Shown in pieces: positions 33,152 through 41,846 of a DNA stretch of 55,038 nucleotides (positions are counted from its first letter, which is position 1; every line of letters begins with the position of its first letter). A program made the position numbers and the translations under genes. The notes below the pieces were generated by a model, which was given only the letters and a program-made list of their open reading frames with translations, ran no database searches and had not been told where the DNA came from. Origin of the DNA: DAOTTI01 sp034437795 (lineage in GTDB: Bacteria > Chloroflexota > UBA11872 > UBA12225); contig DAOTTI010000200.1 in assembly GCA_034437795.1 (NCBI GenBank), forward strand, positions 1 to 55,038. The letters run 5' to 3'.

Positions 33152-33604
33152 TCAAGCGCCCGAGGCGCGCGGCGGAGGGCGATAGATTGGCGAAGCCGGC
33201 GGTATTTCCATCAGCTCCAGCCGGTTTCCATCTGGATCGGTGATGAAGGCCAGCCGCTGGCCCGCACGGCCGGTGCGCGGCGCCGCCGCCGGCGCAACGC
33301 CCAGCGCCGCCAGATGCGCCAGCGTCGCCGCCAGGTCATCGACGACCAGGCAGGTGTGGGCATAGCCCACCGGCTCCGGCGGCTCCTGGATGGGGTTCTT
33401 CCCGTTGGGGAACAGCTCGATAAACTGCCCGGGCGCGAACTCCAGATAGACCAGCTGCGGCGAGCCGTCTTCACGATTGGCGCGAAAGGCCTCCCGCGCG
33501 CCGAAGGCCGCCTCGTACCAGCGGATGCTCCGCTCCAAGTCGCGGACGCGGAAGGCCACGTGCCCGAACCGCACGCCCGGCGCCGGCCTCTCGCTCATAC
33601 TCAT
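33152..33604 (-). CDS. VOC-family (glyoxalase/dioxygenase-fold) protein
   Basis: A 150-residue single-domain VOC protein starting at ATG 33604 (a second ATG at 33598). The likely metal ligands are H15 (FGHVAF), E63 (FIELFP), H83 (YAHTCLVV) and the Glu in NRLELME. The layout HVAFRVRDLERSIRWYEAAF and AFITDPDGNRLELM is typical of lactoylglutathione lyase-like members. It may detoxify methylglyoxal or act on a sugar-derived metabolite. It lies directly upstream (48 bp) of the binding-protein gene on the same strand. Confidence 0.85.
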   Translation of the reverse strand: MSMSERPAPGVRFGHVAFRVRDLERSIRWYEAAFGAREAFRANREDGSPQLVYLEFAPGQFIELFPNGKNPIQEPPEPVGYAHTCLVVDDLAATLAHLAALGVAPAAAPRTGRAGQRLAFITDPDGNRLELMEIPPASPIYRPPPRASGA

Positions 33605-33649
33605 CTCATTTTCCTTCCTGCAACGTTCTTCGACATCGTCCTTCAAATA

Positions 33650-33751
33650 GCCTGGATTCTGCGCGGCCAGCGACGAGTCCCGTCTCCCTTTGAGAGAGCG
33701 GGAGCCCGCGCAGCGGGCAGCGGTGAAGGCTCCGCTCAGAAACAATCCTAA
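33650..33751. repeat. Inverted-repeat-ended element (diverged)
   Basis: It starts GCCTGGATTCT and ends with AGAAACAATCC, an imperfect inverted match, with CGTCTCCCTTTGAGAGAGCG inside. It is the third, most diverged relative of 20364-20501. Confidence 0.5.
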
Positions 33752-33796
33752 GTGAGCCGGCTCTGGGCCCGTGCCGTCCAGCGTCTGGCCGCCTTC

Positions 33797-36037
33797 TCAG
33801 CCGGTGGCCTCGCTGACCGCCAGGAAGATCGGGCTTGACCAGGCCACGTGCCCATCTTGCTGCGTCACTCGCACGATGTACGGATCCCGGCCCCTGGCCG
33901 GGGCCGCCGCGCGGTAGACGAAGGCGACGTCTAGCGGCTGCGCAGGGCCTGGATCGCGCTCCACCTCCACGCGCTGGCTCTCGCCCCCTGCATCCACCAC
34001 CATCGGGCGCGCGCCCAGGTCGCGCGGGCTGAAGGAGAATGTGGCGGGGCCGCTGGCGAAGCGGAGCACGGCGTCGTCCGGCGCCTCGCACTCCACCACC
34101 ACCCCGTCCCAGTCGCCAGCCGTCTCCGAGCGCCAGCGGACCACCTGCTCGCCGGCTTCGATCACCCCTTGCTCCGGCTGGTCGAAGCCCCAGCCGGCGG
34201 CGGCCACGATGCGCCCGCGATCCAGGGATAGCGTCCCGTCCCAGCAGGTGAGACGGTGGCGCGCGCGGATCCGTGCCCCCGTCCAGCCGATCCGCAGGTG
34301 GTGGCGCCCGCGGGGCAGGGCCGGCGGCGCAAACGGGTACGCGTACACCACTTCCGGCCGGTCGAGCCAGCGCAGCACCTCCACCCGCCACAGCGGCGCC
34401 GTGCCACAGACCTGCACCGCCAGCTCGACAGTCTCCCCCTGACTGCACTCCAGGATCGAGCCCACGGGAGCGCTCCGGCCGCCTGCCCTGGCCACCACGT
34501 CCAGGAGGATGCGGGCGCCCGTGGTCGCGTACGTGCGGTGTGCCTGCAGGGCCTCCCAGATCGCGTCGCGGCTTCGCTCCGCCGCCAGCACCGCCGTCAG
34601 CCCGCCACCGGTGGCGAAGTGCCCCCGCGGCGTCGCGCTCATCCCCGGACGGGCGGTGTGGTCGTCGCTCCCGGCCGAGAAGCCGAACACGGCGCGGCGC
34701 CGGAAGGCCTCGCCGGCGAACCACTCGAAGACCCCCCAGCAGGAGCAGATCTCCACCAGGGGCATCAGCGCCTGATCGAAATAGTTGGCCAGGTTGGCGT
34801 AGCGCCCGCCCACGTGGGGGATGAGCAGCACGTCGTCGCGCCCGCGGAAGGTCTCGTACAGCGCGGAGACGGGGTAGCGATCCGTCGCCTCGTCCGAGCG
34901 GTCATAGACCTGCCAGTGGCTTGAGCGATGCAGGTCGTAACGCTGGCCGGCGCCCCCGCGAAAGTGCACGTTATGATCGCCCCCGCCCGGCGTGTTGCCC
35001 GACCATTCGTAGCCGGCAAAGGTGATGAACCGGTGCGCCTCATCGTACTCCTGCGTCTTACGCATGATCTGCTCCCAGACCGCGCGGGTGATCTGGAAGT
35101 CGTTGCCCTGGTGGCCGACGAAGTCGATGGCGGCGCACTCGCGGGCGAAGGTGAAGTACTCGTCCAGGGTGCCGCTGCCGATCGTCTCCTCGGTCTGGGC
35201 GTGCAGGTCTCCCCAAAAGACGCGGTACGGGGGAGCCGATGGCGCGCCCTCGGCCGCTGCGTGAGCGCCGGTCGAGGAGTGCGTCGATGAGTGCAAGGCG
35301 GCCGGAGAGCAGCGCACCGGGTTGCTCGTTCCCTGTAGGCCGGTGGCCTCGTCGGTGAACGGGAGGCGGTATACGCCCGGCTGGTCCAGCCGCGCCGGCT
35401 GGCGGCGCCGCCAGACGACGTTCCCCCAGCGGTCGCGCGCTACAACGGTCAGCGCGAACCGCTCGCCGGCCCGCACGTCCGTCGGGGCGTGCACGCGCAG
35501 GTGGTCCGGCGGGCCGGCCACGACCGGCAGCGTCACCGGCTCGCCGGTCGGCACGTACACGCCGGTGCCAAAGGCGTCGAGCAGCACCTTGAAGCGCATG
35601 CGCCCGGCGAAGGTCTGGGCGCGGGCTCCCGGCGAGCCGCCCGACCGGTCGCCGATGGTCACCAGCAGCCGGTCACCCGGCCGCACGGCCGCATCTCGCA
35701 CGCGGAACTGGATAACCCGCTTCCAGGGGCGCACACCCAGCTCGCTGTCGTAGCGCGCCTCGATCCGGCAGGGAGGAGGGATGGTCCAGGCGATGGTGCA
35801 GTAGTCTGGCGCGGCAGGATCAGAGAACTGGGGCGCGCCCCAATCGCTGATGGTGTGGAAGGCGATGCGCAGGGCCCCGCCGTCGTCGATGCCGTACAGC
35901 CCGGCAACGTACTCGATGGTCCAGGTGCCAAAGGCCCCGGCCACGACCGGTTCGGCGGGAGTGATGGTCGCGCGCCCGTACCGGTCGTCGCCGGGTGGCG
36001 CGAGCGGTGGCCAGGTGGCTGAAGGAAGCAGGCTCAT
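33797..36037 (-). CDS. DUF3604-family PHP-type metal-dependent protein
   Basis: A 746-residue soluble protein, with N-terminal beta domains (to about residue 250), then the DUF3604 core. The core carries YRVFWGDLHAQTEETIGSGT with the first metal ligands in D-L-H, VGHQGNDF, FAGYEWSG, GGDHNVHFRG, DVLLIPHVGGR, VEICSCWGVFEWF, and AGSDDHTARPG. This matches the PHP-like metallo-hydrolase fold, suggesting several His/Asp ligands for two or three metals. A beta-sandwich region completes the protein. The substrate of DUF3604 is unknown. The start is ATG 36037; a TTG at 36061 is another option. The Gfo/Idh/MocA gene lies immediately upstream, so the two are probably one operon acting on a sugar. Confidence 0.88.
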   Translation of the reverse strand: MSLLPSATWPPLAPPGDDRYGRATITPAEPVVAGAFGTWTIEYVAGLYGIDDGGALRIAFHTISDWGAPQFSDPAAPDYCTIAWTIPPPCRIEARYDSELGVRPWKRVIQFRVRDAAVRPGDRLLVTIGDRSGGSPGARAQTFAGRMRFKVLLDAFGTGVYVPTGEPVTLPVVAGPPDHLRVHAPTDVRAGERFALTVVARDRWGNVVWRRRQPARLDQPGVYRLPFTDEATGLQGTSNPVRCSPAALHSSTHSSTGAHAAAEGAPSAPPYRVFWGDLHAQTEETIGSGTLDEYFTFARECAAIDFVGHQGNDFQITRAVWEQIMRKTQEYDEAHRFITFAGYEWSGNTPGGGDHNVHFRGGAGQRYDLHRSSHWQVYDRSDEATDRYPVSALYETFRGRDDVLLIPHVGGRYANLANYFDQALMPLVEICSCWGVFEWFAGEAFRRRAVFGFSAGSDDHTARPGMSATPRGHFATGGGLTAVLAAERSRDAIWEALQAHRTYATTGARILLDVVARAGGRSAPVGSILECSQGETVELAVQVCGTAPLWRVEVLRWLDRPEVVYAYPFAPPALPRGRHHLRIGWTGARIRARHRLTCWDGTLSLDRGRIVAAAGWGFDQPEQGVIEAGEQVVRWRSETAGDWDGVVVECEAPDDAVLRFASGPATFSFSPRDLGARPMVVDAGGESQRVEVERDPGPAQPLDVAFVYRAAAPARGRDPYIVRVTQQDGHVAWSSPIFLAVSEATG

Positions 36038-36064
36038 GGGTGGCTTGGTCGGCTTGGTCAAGGT

Positions 36065-37201
36065 TCAGACGGGACCGGCCATGGCCGCGCGCTCCAGGGG
36101 GTGGGTAAGCTCCGCCAGTGGCAGGGAAACGCGGGCGCCGCCCAGGTGCGATGCGTAGATGGCCAGGATCAATTCCAGCGCCGCGCCGGCGTCGTACCCG
36201 CTATTTATCGGGGGCCGGTCCTCCTCTACGGCAGCCAGCAGATCGCGCACCAGCGCCTGATTGCTGGCAAAGAAGGCGCCCGCATCCGGCGGGGCACCGC
36301 TCGGTACGGGCATCGGCTCCGGCTCTAACCGCTGCCACGCATCGGGGGAGCCGGGCAGCACGAACGGCCGCGGGTAGAAGTACACCGGCGAACCGGGGTC
36401 GCTCCAGAAAGCCAGGATACCGGCCGTACCGCACACCTCCAGGTGGTAGTAGGCGCTGCCGCCCCCATCCGCCGCCCGCGTCGACTCGAACGTGGCGGTG
36501 ACCCCGCCGTCGAAACCGTAGCCGGCGATAATGTCGTCCCCCGCAATGGGGCCGAGGTTCTCTGTCTGCGATCGCCCGACGTCGGCGGGGCCGGCATCAC
36601 GCCCGTTTGCCAGGACGCGGGCGTGGCACCAGCGCGCGTCCCCCGCGAAGAAGCGCAGCAGGTCCATCAGGTGCGTGCCCAGCACGAGCAGGTCCTCGCC
36701 CCCGCTCCGCCGGTCCTGCTTGCCAAAGGTGCGGATCACCCGCAGGCGCCCGATCTTGCCGGCGCCCACCAGGTCACGCACCAGGCGGGGCGCCGGCCGG
36801 ACTCGGTTGTGGTGGGCGACGCTGAGCTTCACCCCCCGCGCGTCGCACGCCGCCAGGATGCGGTCGGCCTCGTCCAAGGACGTGGCCAGCGGCTTCTCGC
36901 AGTAGATTGCCTTCGCGCCAGCGCGCGCCGCGGCCGTGATCATCGCCTCGTGCCGGTCCGGCCAGCGCGTCGCCACCGCCACCACGTCGGGGCGTTCCGC
37001 CTCCAGCAGCTCGTGATAGTCGGCGTACTGCCGGCGAGCGCCGATCCGTTCCGCGACGCGCTGGCGTCCCGCCTCGTCCGGATCAGCCACCGCCACCACC
37101 TCCACGCGCGGCAGGCCGGTGAAGGCGTGGTCGATGCCGTGTCCGTAGTTCCCGCAGCCGGTGTGCCCGATCACCGCCGCCCGATAGCTGCCTCGATACA
37201 T
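36065..37201 (-). CDS. Gfo/Idh/MocA-family NAD(P)-dependent oxidoreductase
   Basis: A 378-residue protein starting at ATG 37201 with AAGGAGCC upstream. The Rossmann loop is GHTGCGNYGHG, followed by the acidic ADPDEAGRQ that binds the ribose, VAVATRWPDRH, and the family motif CEKPLATS with the catalytic Lys. The C-terminal domain has LGTHLMDLLRFFAGDARWCH, with the H/D pair typical of substrate binding. It oxidises or isomerises a sugar or inositol-type substrate. It overlaps the operon of the DUF3604 gene (28 bp downstream). A relic of another such gene lies 70 bp upstream. Confidence 0.88.
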   Translation of the reverse strand: MYRGSYRAAVIGHTGCGNYGHGIDHAFTGLPRVEVVAVADPDEAGRQRVAERIGARRQYADYHELLEAERPDVVAVATRWPDRHEAMITAAARAGAKAIYCEKPLATSLDEADRILAACDARGVKLSVAHHNRVRPAPRLVRDLVGAGKIGRLRVIRTFGKQDRRSGGEDLLVLGTHLMDLLRFFAGDARWCHARVLANGRDAGPADVGRSQTENLGPIAGDDIIAGYGFDGGVTATFESTRAADGGGSAYYHLEVCGTAGILAFWSDPGSPVYFYPRPFVLPGSPDAWQRLEPEPMPVPSGAPPDAGAFFASNQALVRDLLAAVEEDRPPINSGYDAGAALELILAIYASHLGGARVSLPLAELTHPLERAAMAGPV

Positions 37202-37270
37202 GCGTGGCTCCTTCCTGCTCCCCATTCGAGCCCCTCCCGCGCCCCTGAGGCTTCTGAAGAGAGGGGAAGT

Positions 37271-37425
37271 TTACGCGTCACGTATGGGGAACCGCACGGG
37301 GGCGTGCCCCGCGGCGTTGGACTGGAGCATGGCCAGGATGATGGCGACGGGGATCCTGGCCTCCCGCGCCGTATAGCGAGGCGGGCGGCCTTCCTCAATG
37401 GCGCCGAATTGCCTGAGAGCGATGG
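37271..37425 (-). pseudogene. C-terminal relic of a Gfo/Idh/MocA oxidoreductase
   Basis: The frame ending at TAA 37271-37273 reads AIEEGRPPRYTAREARIPVA, then IILAMLQSNAAGHAPVRFPI and RDA before the stop. This is the usual last stretch of a Gfo/Idh/MocA protein. No start or N-terminal part is present; the similarity fades near 37425. It is on the same strand and directly upstream of an intact family member. A lost first gene of the operon is the simplest explanation. Confidence 0.65.
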
Positions 37426-37611
37426 ATGGACGGCGTATACTACGTGGGTGACCATCAGTGCTCTAGCATTCTTGCTCCTGGTACAGGGGTCACATGGCTG
37501 CTGGCCCGGCCCTGAGAATGCATGGCCGGCAAACTGTTGGCGCCTCGCCGGGAGCAGGAGTGCCACGGAGCTGATGGCCGGTCACATCGCGCCCACGAGC
37601 AGGTGCTGACC

Positions 37612-38237
37612 ATGGCAACGCCCGCTACAGTGCGCTTCCAGGCCGGCGACATCTGGGATACGCCGGATGATGGCAAGCGGTACGAAGTGATCGACGGGAG
37701 GCGGTACGTGACCCCGCCTCCGGCAGCCAAACACCAGGGCGCGTCAGGGGTCTTGTTCGGTTACCTGTGGTCCTGGATCTGGCCGCGGCGCGCCGGCCGC
37801 CTGTACGCCGCCCCGATAGCCGTCGTGCTCGACGACGAGAATGCGCTGCAGCTCTCAAGGGCAATGGCAATGATGCCCTGATAGAGTTGATAGCCGTCGT
37901 GCTCGACGACGAGAATGCGCTGCAGCCGGACCTGGTGTACGTCTCCCAAGAGCGCTCGACGATGATTACCGACCACGGGATCGACGGGGCCCCGGATCTG
38001 GTCGTCGAGGTCCTGTCGCCGAGCACTCGCGCATGCGACCTGGGGATCAAGATGCGGCGCTACGCGGCGTCCGGCGTGCCCCACTATTGGGTGGCCGATC
38101 CGGAGGCACGGAGCCTAACCCCGTACCGGCTTCGCGAAAGCGGCTACGAGGCCGGCGCCACCTGCGGCCCGGGAGCCGTCTTCGAGCCAGACCTCTTCCG
38201 CGGACTGCGCATCCCCATTGATGAGCTGTGGGAGTGA
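37612..38237 (+). pseudogene. Uma2-family endonuclease disrupted by a 74-bp duplication/insertion
   Basis: The start MATPATVRFQAGDIWDTPDD and YEVIDGRRYVTPPPAAKHQ are typical of the Uma2/DUF820 restriction-fold family. The second half, after a frame change, has GAPDLVVEVLSPSTRACDLG, IKMRRYAASGVPHYWVADPE and DELWE to the end. The predicted D-E-K active site (D in PDL, E in VEV, K in IKMRRY) survives in the second part. A 37-bp direct repeat with a 37-bp spacer (37815-37925) adds 74 bp, not a multiple of three, and shifts the frame; removing one repeat plus spacer restores one open frame. A good AGGTG precedes ATG 37612. Confidence 0.82.
37815..37925. repeat. 37-bp direct repeat flanking a 37-bp imperfectly palindromic spacer
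   Basis: The unit beginning GATAGCCGTCGTGCTCGACG occurs at 37815-37851 and again, identical, at 37889-37925. The spacer, 37852-37888, pairs imperfectly with itself (CTCTCAAGGGCA and TGCCCTGATAGAG). Only two copies exist, so it is not a CRISPR array. It lies inside the Uma2 gene. Confidence 0.9.
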
Positions 38238-38403
38238 GTATTGCAGCATGGCCCAGCTGTCGCAGCTCAGCTCGCTGGAGCAAGCCCCATTGATAGGCCA
38301 TGGGAGCAACCGCAGCAGCGCCCTGCGGCCGGCTGGCGGCAAGGGTACGGGCAGGGGAGCCCAGCAGCCCGCGGGCGGGTAAGGCATTGGGGAGCGCATA
38401 GAC

Positions 38404-38958
38404 ATGCTAGACCACGATGGACGCAGTGGCCTTGAGAAGCGCATGAACGAGATAGACACGATTGCCGGCGCTCCCACCGGCCGAGCGCTGATCGAGGCGG
38501 CGCGAGCGCGCCGCGTCGGCGCGCCCCTCTATCTCCGCTACGCGGCCGAGGCGGGGAGCGCAGGCGACCTGCTCCGGCAGGCGGCGTGCGCGCTGGACTT
38601 TGCCGTCCAGGTCCTGGGCGAGGCGGTGGACGTCTACGCCGCTGGCGTCTCTGGGCCTACCGCGGAGCTTGCCCATCTGGCGCTCACCGTCCGCCACCGC
38701 GATGGCTCCGTGGCGCTGCTGGGCATTGGCGCCGGCCAGCCGCGCGCGGACAGCGGCCCGCTGCCCCCACCGCGGCCGGAGCCGCCCAGCCTGCTGCTCC
38801 TGGGCGACCAGGGGGCCGTCGAGCGGTACCCTGGCACCGCAGGCCCCGACATGGGGCCGGGAGTGGCGCCCGCCGGTGACACGCTGGAGCGCTACGCCGC
38901 GGCCGTCCGGCGTTCGCTGGCCAGCGGCCGGCCGGAGGTCATTGCCGGCCATGAGTAG
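38404..38958 (+). CDS. Stand-alone Gfo/Idh/MocA C-terminal-domain protein
   Basis: A 184-residue frame (ATG 38443 is an alternative start). It has only the second half of a Gfo/Idh/MocA protein: PLYLRYAAEAGSAGDLLRQ, then ACALDFAVQVLGEAVDVYAA, VRHRDGSVALLGIGAG and LLLLGDQGAVERYPG. There is no Rossmann domain. It could be an accessory subunit or a truncated gene. The final codons (IAGHE) and the sequence around the start of the next gene share an almost identical block that flanks a 76-bp palindrome, so this gene originally overlapped the next one. Confidence 0.6.
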   Translation: MLDHDGRSGLEKRMNEIDTIAGAPTGRALIEAARARRVGAPLYLRYAAEAGSAGDLLRQAACALDFAVQVLGEAVDVYAAGVSGPTAELAHLALTVRHRDGSVALLGIGAGQPRADSGPLPPPRPEPPSLLLLGDQGAVERYPGTAGPDMGPGVAPAGDTLERYAAAVRRSLASGRPEVIAGHE

Positions 38959-38990
38959 GACTTCCTTATCCTGCCGCTCGTCCGGCCGGC

Positions 38991-39066
38991 TAGTGGGTCA
39001 CTTGGCATGGCTGTGGCCAGTGGCTCCCCGAGTGGAATGGCAATCGGCATGACAAAGGACCCACTA
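38991..39066. repeat. 76-bp TA-flanked palindromic element, copy B
   Basis: Same length and orientation as 14089-14164, with a few substitutions. It lies between two blocks of nearly identical sequence (from 38934 and from 39070, 136 bp apart, sharing TTGCCGGCCATGAGT). This looks like an insertion accompanied by duplication of the flanking gene junction. Confidence 0.85.
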
Positions 39067-39086
39067 GGTGGAGGCCGTTGCCGGCC

Positions 39087-40232
39087 ATGAGTGAGACGCG
39101 GCGGGCCGGCGAAGCGCCGCTGTACCGGCTGGCGCTGCTCAGCAACGCCATGCACCAGGACAGCTACGCCCGCGCCTTTGCGCGACACCTGCGCCTACGC
39201 ATCGTGGCGGTGATCGACGAGCCGGGGCAGGAGCCGTACGTCGTCGCGCGCAACCGGTCGCTGGCGGCGGAGTACGGCGTCCCGTACGTCGAGTCGCTCG
39301 ACGCCCTGTCGGACCCCGAGATCGATGCCGTAAGCGTCGGCGCCCAGATCGAGCGGCGCGACCGGCTGGCGGTGGAGGCCGCGCGGCGCGGCAAGCACCT
39401 GTGGCTGGATAAGCCGCCCGCCGCCACCGCCCCTCGCGCCGAAGCCGTCGCCGCCGCTGTGGCCGGCGCCGGCGTCACCGCGCTGGTCTTCAGCCACCTG
39501 GCCGCTCCCTGGGTGGTGGCGCTCCGGCGCACCGTGCAGGCCGGCGCGATCGGTGACCTGCTGGCGCTGCACCTGGACTTCCACTTCGCCAAGGGCGACG
39601 CCCGCGGGCTGGCCACGCGGCGCGTCCCCTCCGGCACCGGCCCGCGCGACGTGTGGACCTTCCGCGACGCCGCCGGCGGCGCGACCGATCCGACGGAATC
39701 GTCGCACCATGTGATCGCCAAGCGCGAGCTGGCCGAGGTCGGCTGGTACCCGCTGGCCCTCGTCCAGCACCTGTGTCCCCAGCCGGTGCGGCGCGTCTAC
39801 GCCACGGCCGGTGCCTATTTCTTCCCCGAGCACCGCGACCTGGGCCTGGAGGACTTTGCCACCCTGTCGCTTACGCTCGACGGCGGCCCCGTCGTCACCC
39901 TCTCCACCGGCCGGACCGGCCGGCGCAGCCATCCGGCAGGGCGGATGGCGGTCCGCGCCTGCGGGACGCGGGGGACCATCGCCCTCGACGGCGGGCAGCC
40001 GGCCCTGCTCATCCACGGAGGGGCATCCGCCGGCGCTGGTGACGAGCGGGCCCACCGGCTCATCCTCGCCTGGGGCGACAGCGTCGGCACGCTGGCCCTG
40101 GTAGAGCACTTCGTCGCCTGCCTGGACGGCACCGCCGCTCCGGTGCTGACCGCCCGCCAGGGCTGCGCCCTGATGCGCGTGATCGACGGCGCCTACGAGT
40201 CCGTGGCCTCCGGCCAGCCGGTGGACCTCTGA
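39087..40232 (+). CDS. Gfo/Idh/MocA-family oxidoreductase (divergent)
   Basis: About 381 residues; ATG 39087 is chosen, with GGAGG lying 12 bases upstream. The N-terminal glycine loop is degenerate (LALLSNAMHQDSYARAF in place of GxGxxG). The middle retains DPEIDAVSVGAQIERRDRLA and the motif WLDKPPAAT with Lys but Asp for Glu. The second domain carries GGATDPTESSHHVIA and the LYALVQHLCP-like helix. Cofactor binding is therefore doubtful, and it may be a pseudoenzyme or use another mode. It is followed by a canonical family member. Confidence 0.8.
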   Translation: MSETRRAGEAPLYRLALLSNAMHQDSYARAFARHLRLRIVAVIDEPGQEPYVVARNRSLAAEYGVPYVESLDALSDPEIDAVSVGAQIERRDRLAVEAARRGKHLWLDKPPAATAPRAEAVAAAVAGAGVTALVFSHLAAPWVVALRRTVQAGAIGDLLALHLDFHFAKGDARGLATRRVPSGTGPRDVWTFRDAAGGATDPTESSHHVIAKRELAEVGWYPLALVQHLCPQPVRRVYATAGAYFFPEHRDLGLEDFATLSLTLDGGPVVTLSTGRTGRRSHPAGRMAVRACGTRGTIALDGGQPALLIHGGASAGAGDERAHRLILAWGDSVGTLALVEHFVACLDGTAAPVLTARQGCALMRVIDGAYESVASGQPVDL

Positions 40233-40381
40233 CGCCGCGCTCGCGCCAGGCATAATCCCGGGGACCGTGGGGGCCACGGTGATCCGTTACCGTTCGGAAG
40301 ACCCGGTAGCGCTCATCCCGCGAACCGCGGGGACGACACAGCATACGGACAGCATACGGACGGAGAGGAGCGACGCGAACC

Positions 40382-41608
40382 GTGTATCGAGCAGCGCTGA
40401 TCGGCTGCGGCGGCGTGAGCCGCGATCATTCCAGGGGGCTTCAGGCGGCGCGAAACGTCCGGCTGGTGGCCCTGTGTGACGTCTATGAGCCGAACCTAGA
40501 GGCGGCCGGGCGGGCCTATGGCGTGGACCGGCTCTACACCGACTACCGCACGCTCCTGGAGCGGGAGCGCCCCGACCTCGTCGCCATCTGCACGCAGGCC
40601 CCTCAGCACGCGCCGATCACCATCGCCTGCGCCGAGATGGGCGTGAAAGGGATCATCTGCGAGAAGCCGATTGCGCTCACCCTGGGCGAAGCGGACGCGA
40701 TGATCGCCGCCTGCGAGCGGGCGGGGACGCGCCTGGCCATCAATCACCAGACGCGCATGATCCCCAACACCTTCCTCGTCGAGCGCCTGCTGCAAGAGGG
40801 GGCCATCGGCGAGGTGCGTGCCGCTCGCATGCTCGACAAGGGCGGGCGCCCGGCGGGAAACTCGCTGATGGAGCTGCTGACCCACGTCTTCGATCTGCTC
40901 CGCATCTATGCCGGTGATCCCGCCTGGGTGTCCGGCCACCTGACGGTCGGCGAGGCCGGGCCCGGCCAGCCGGATAGCCGACAGCGACTGGCGACGGTCC
41001 GCGACGTCGTCTACAGCCAGACGGCCTGGCCGCGCGACCGCGACTGTGGCCTGGTGCTGGGTGACCGCTGCAGCGCCACCTTCGGCTTTGGCCCGCGCCC
41101 CGGCTGGCACACGGGACTGACCGCGACCCTGGAGTCCTACTTCCAGCCGATCCGCAGCGCCGCGACCGGCGAGGCCTGGCACCCTAGCCTGGAGCTGCTG
41201 GGCACCGACGGGGTGCTCTTTCTGGGCGGAACGAGCAACCACGTGGACGTCTATCTACACCGCGGTCCCTGGGCCCCGCCGGGCCGCCTGGAGCGCTTTG
41301 ACGCGCCAGCGCGGGAGATCGCCCCCGGCCCATATCAGGAACGCGGCCGGCAGGCGCCGTATCACACGGCCATGGTGGAGGAGCTGGTCGCCGCGATCGA
41401 GGAAGGGCGCGAGCACCGCAGCAGCGGGCGCGATGGGCGCTGGGCCCTGGAGATGATCATGGGCGTCTACGAATCGCACCGCCGCGCCGGCGCCCGCGTC
41501 CCCCTGCCGCTCCAGGACCGCGGCCATCCCCTGGAACGCTGGCTCGGTGAGGAGAACCTGCCCCTGCCGCAGAAGCCGCCGTCGCCGGTGAAGGCGCTGG
41601 CGGTGTAG
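40382..41608 (+). CDS. Gfo/Idh/MocA-family oxidoreductase
   Basis: A 408-residue canonical member. The glycine loop is LIGCGGVSRDHSRG. ALCDVYEPN gives the acidic ribose-binding position, ICTQAPQHAPI is the next strand, and CEKPIALT carries the catalytic Lys. In the second domain, SLMELLTHVFDLLRIYAGDP has the H/D pair for substrate. The start is GTG 40382 with GGAGAGGAG upstream. It lies about 150 bp downstream of the divergent family member. Likely substrates are sugars or inositols. Confidence 0.9.
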   Translation: MYRAALIGCGGVSRDHSRGLQAARNVRLVALCDVYEPNLEAAGRAYGVDRLYTDYRTLLERERPDLVAICTQAPQHAPITIACAEMGVKGIICEKPIALTLGEADAMIAACERAGTRLAINHQTRMIPNTFLVERLLQEGAIGEVRAARMLDKGGRPAGNSLMELLTHVFDLLRIYAGDPAWVSGHLTVGEAGPGQPDSRQRLATVRDVVYSQTAWPRDRDCGLVLGDRCSATFGFGPRPGWHTGLTATLESYFQPIRSAATGEAWHPSLELLGTDGVLFLGGTSNHVDVYLHRGPWAPPGRLERFDAPAREIAPGPYQERGRQAPYHTAMVEELVAAIEEGREHRSSGRDGRWALEMIMGVYESHRRAGARVPLPLQDRGHPLERWLGEENLPLPQKPPSPVKALAV

Positions 41609-41846
41609 GCGGCGCCCCCACCCTTGGAAGCTTGGTCGAGTTCAGCGTGCCCGAAACAACCGGCGCGAGCTGGCGATGTAGGCGGCCTCCACCCCTGGAA
41701 GGGTTGTAGGTTCCCTCCAGGCGCGCGGTGAGAGCGCCGGCAGAGAAGCTGGTGGTACCATCGACCGCGTGCCCTTGGGGGTAAGGGTAGTTCTGGGGCT
41801 CGCGCCGGCAGGGAGCGAGCCACGTGTGTTACGGGGAGGGAGCAAG

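Noticed and set aside
37815..37925. Minimal CRISPR array (37-bp repeat and 37-bp spacer)
   Set aside because: The repeat is part of the Uma2 coding sequence, there are only two copies, and no cas gene is nearby.
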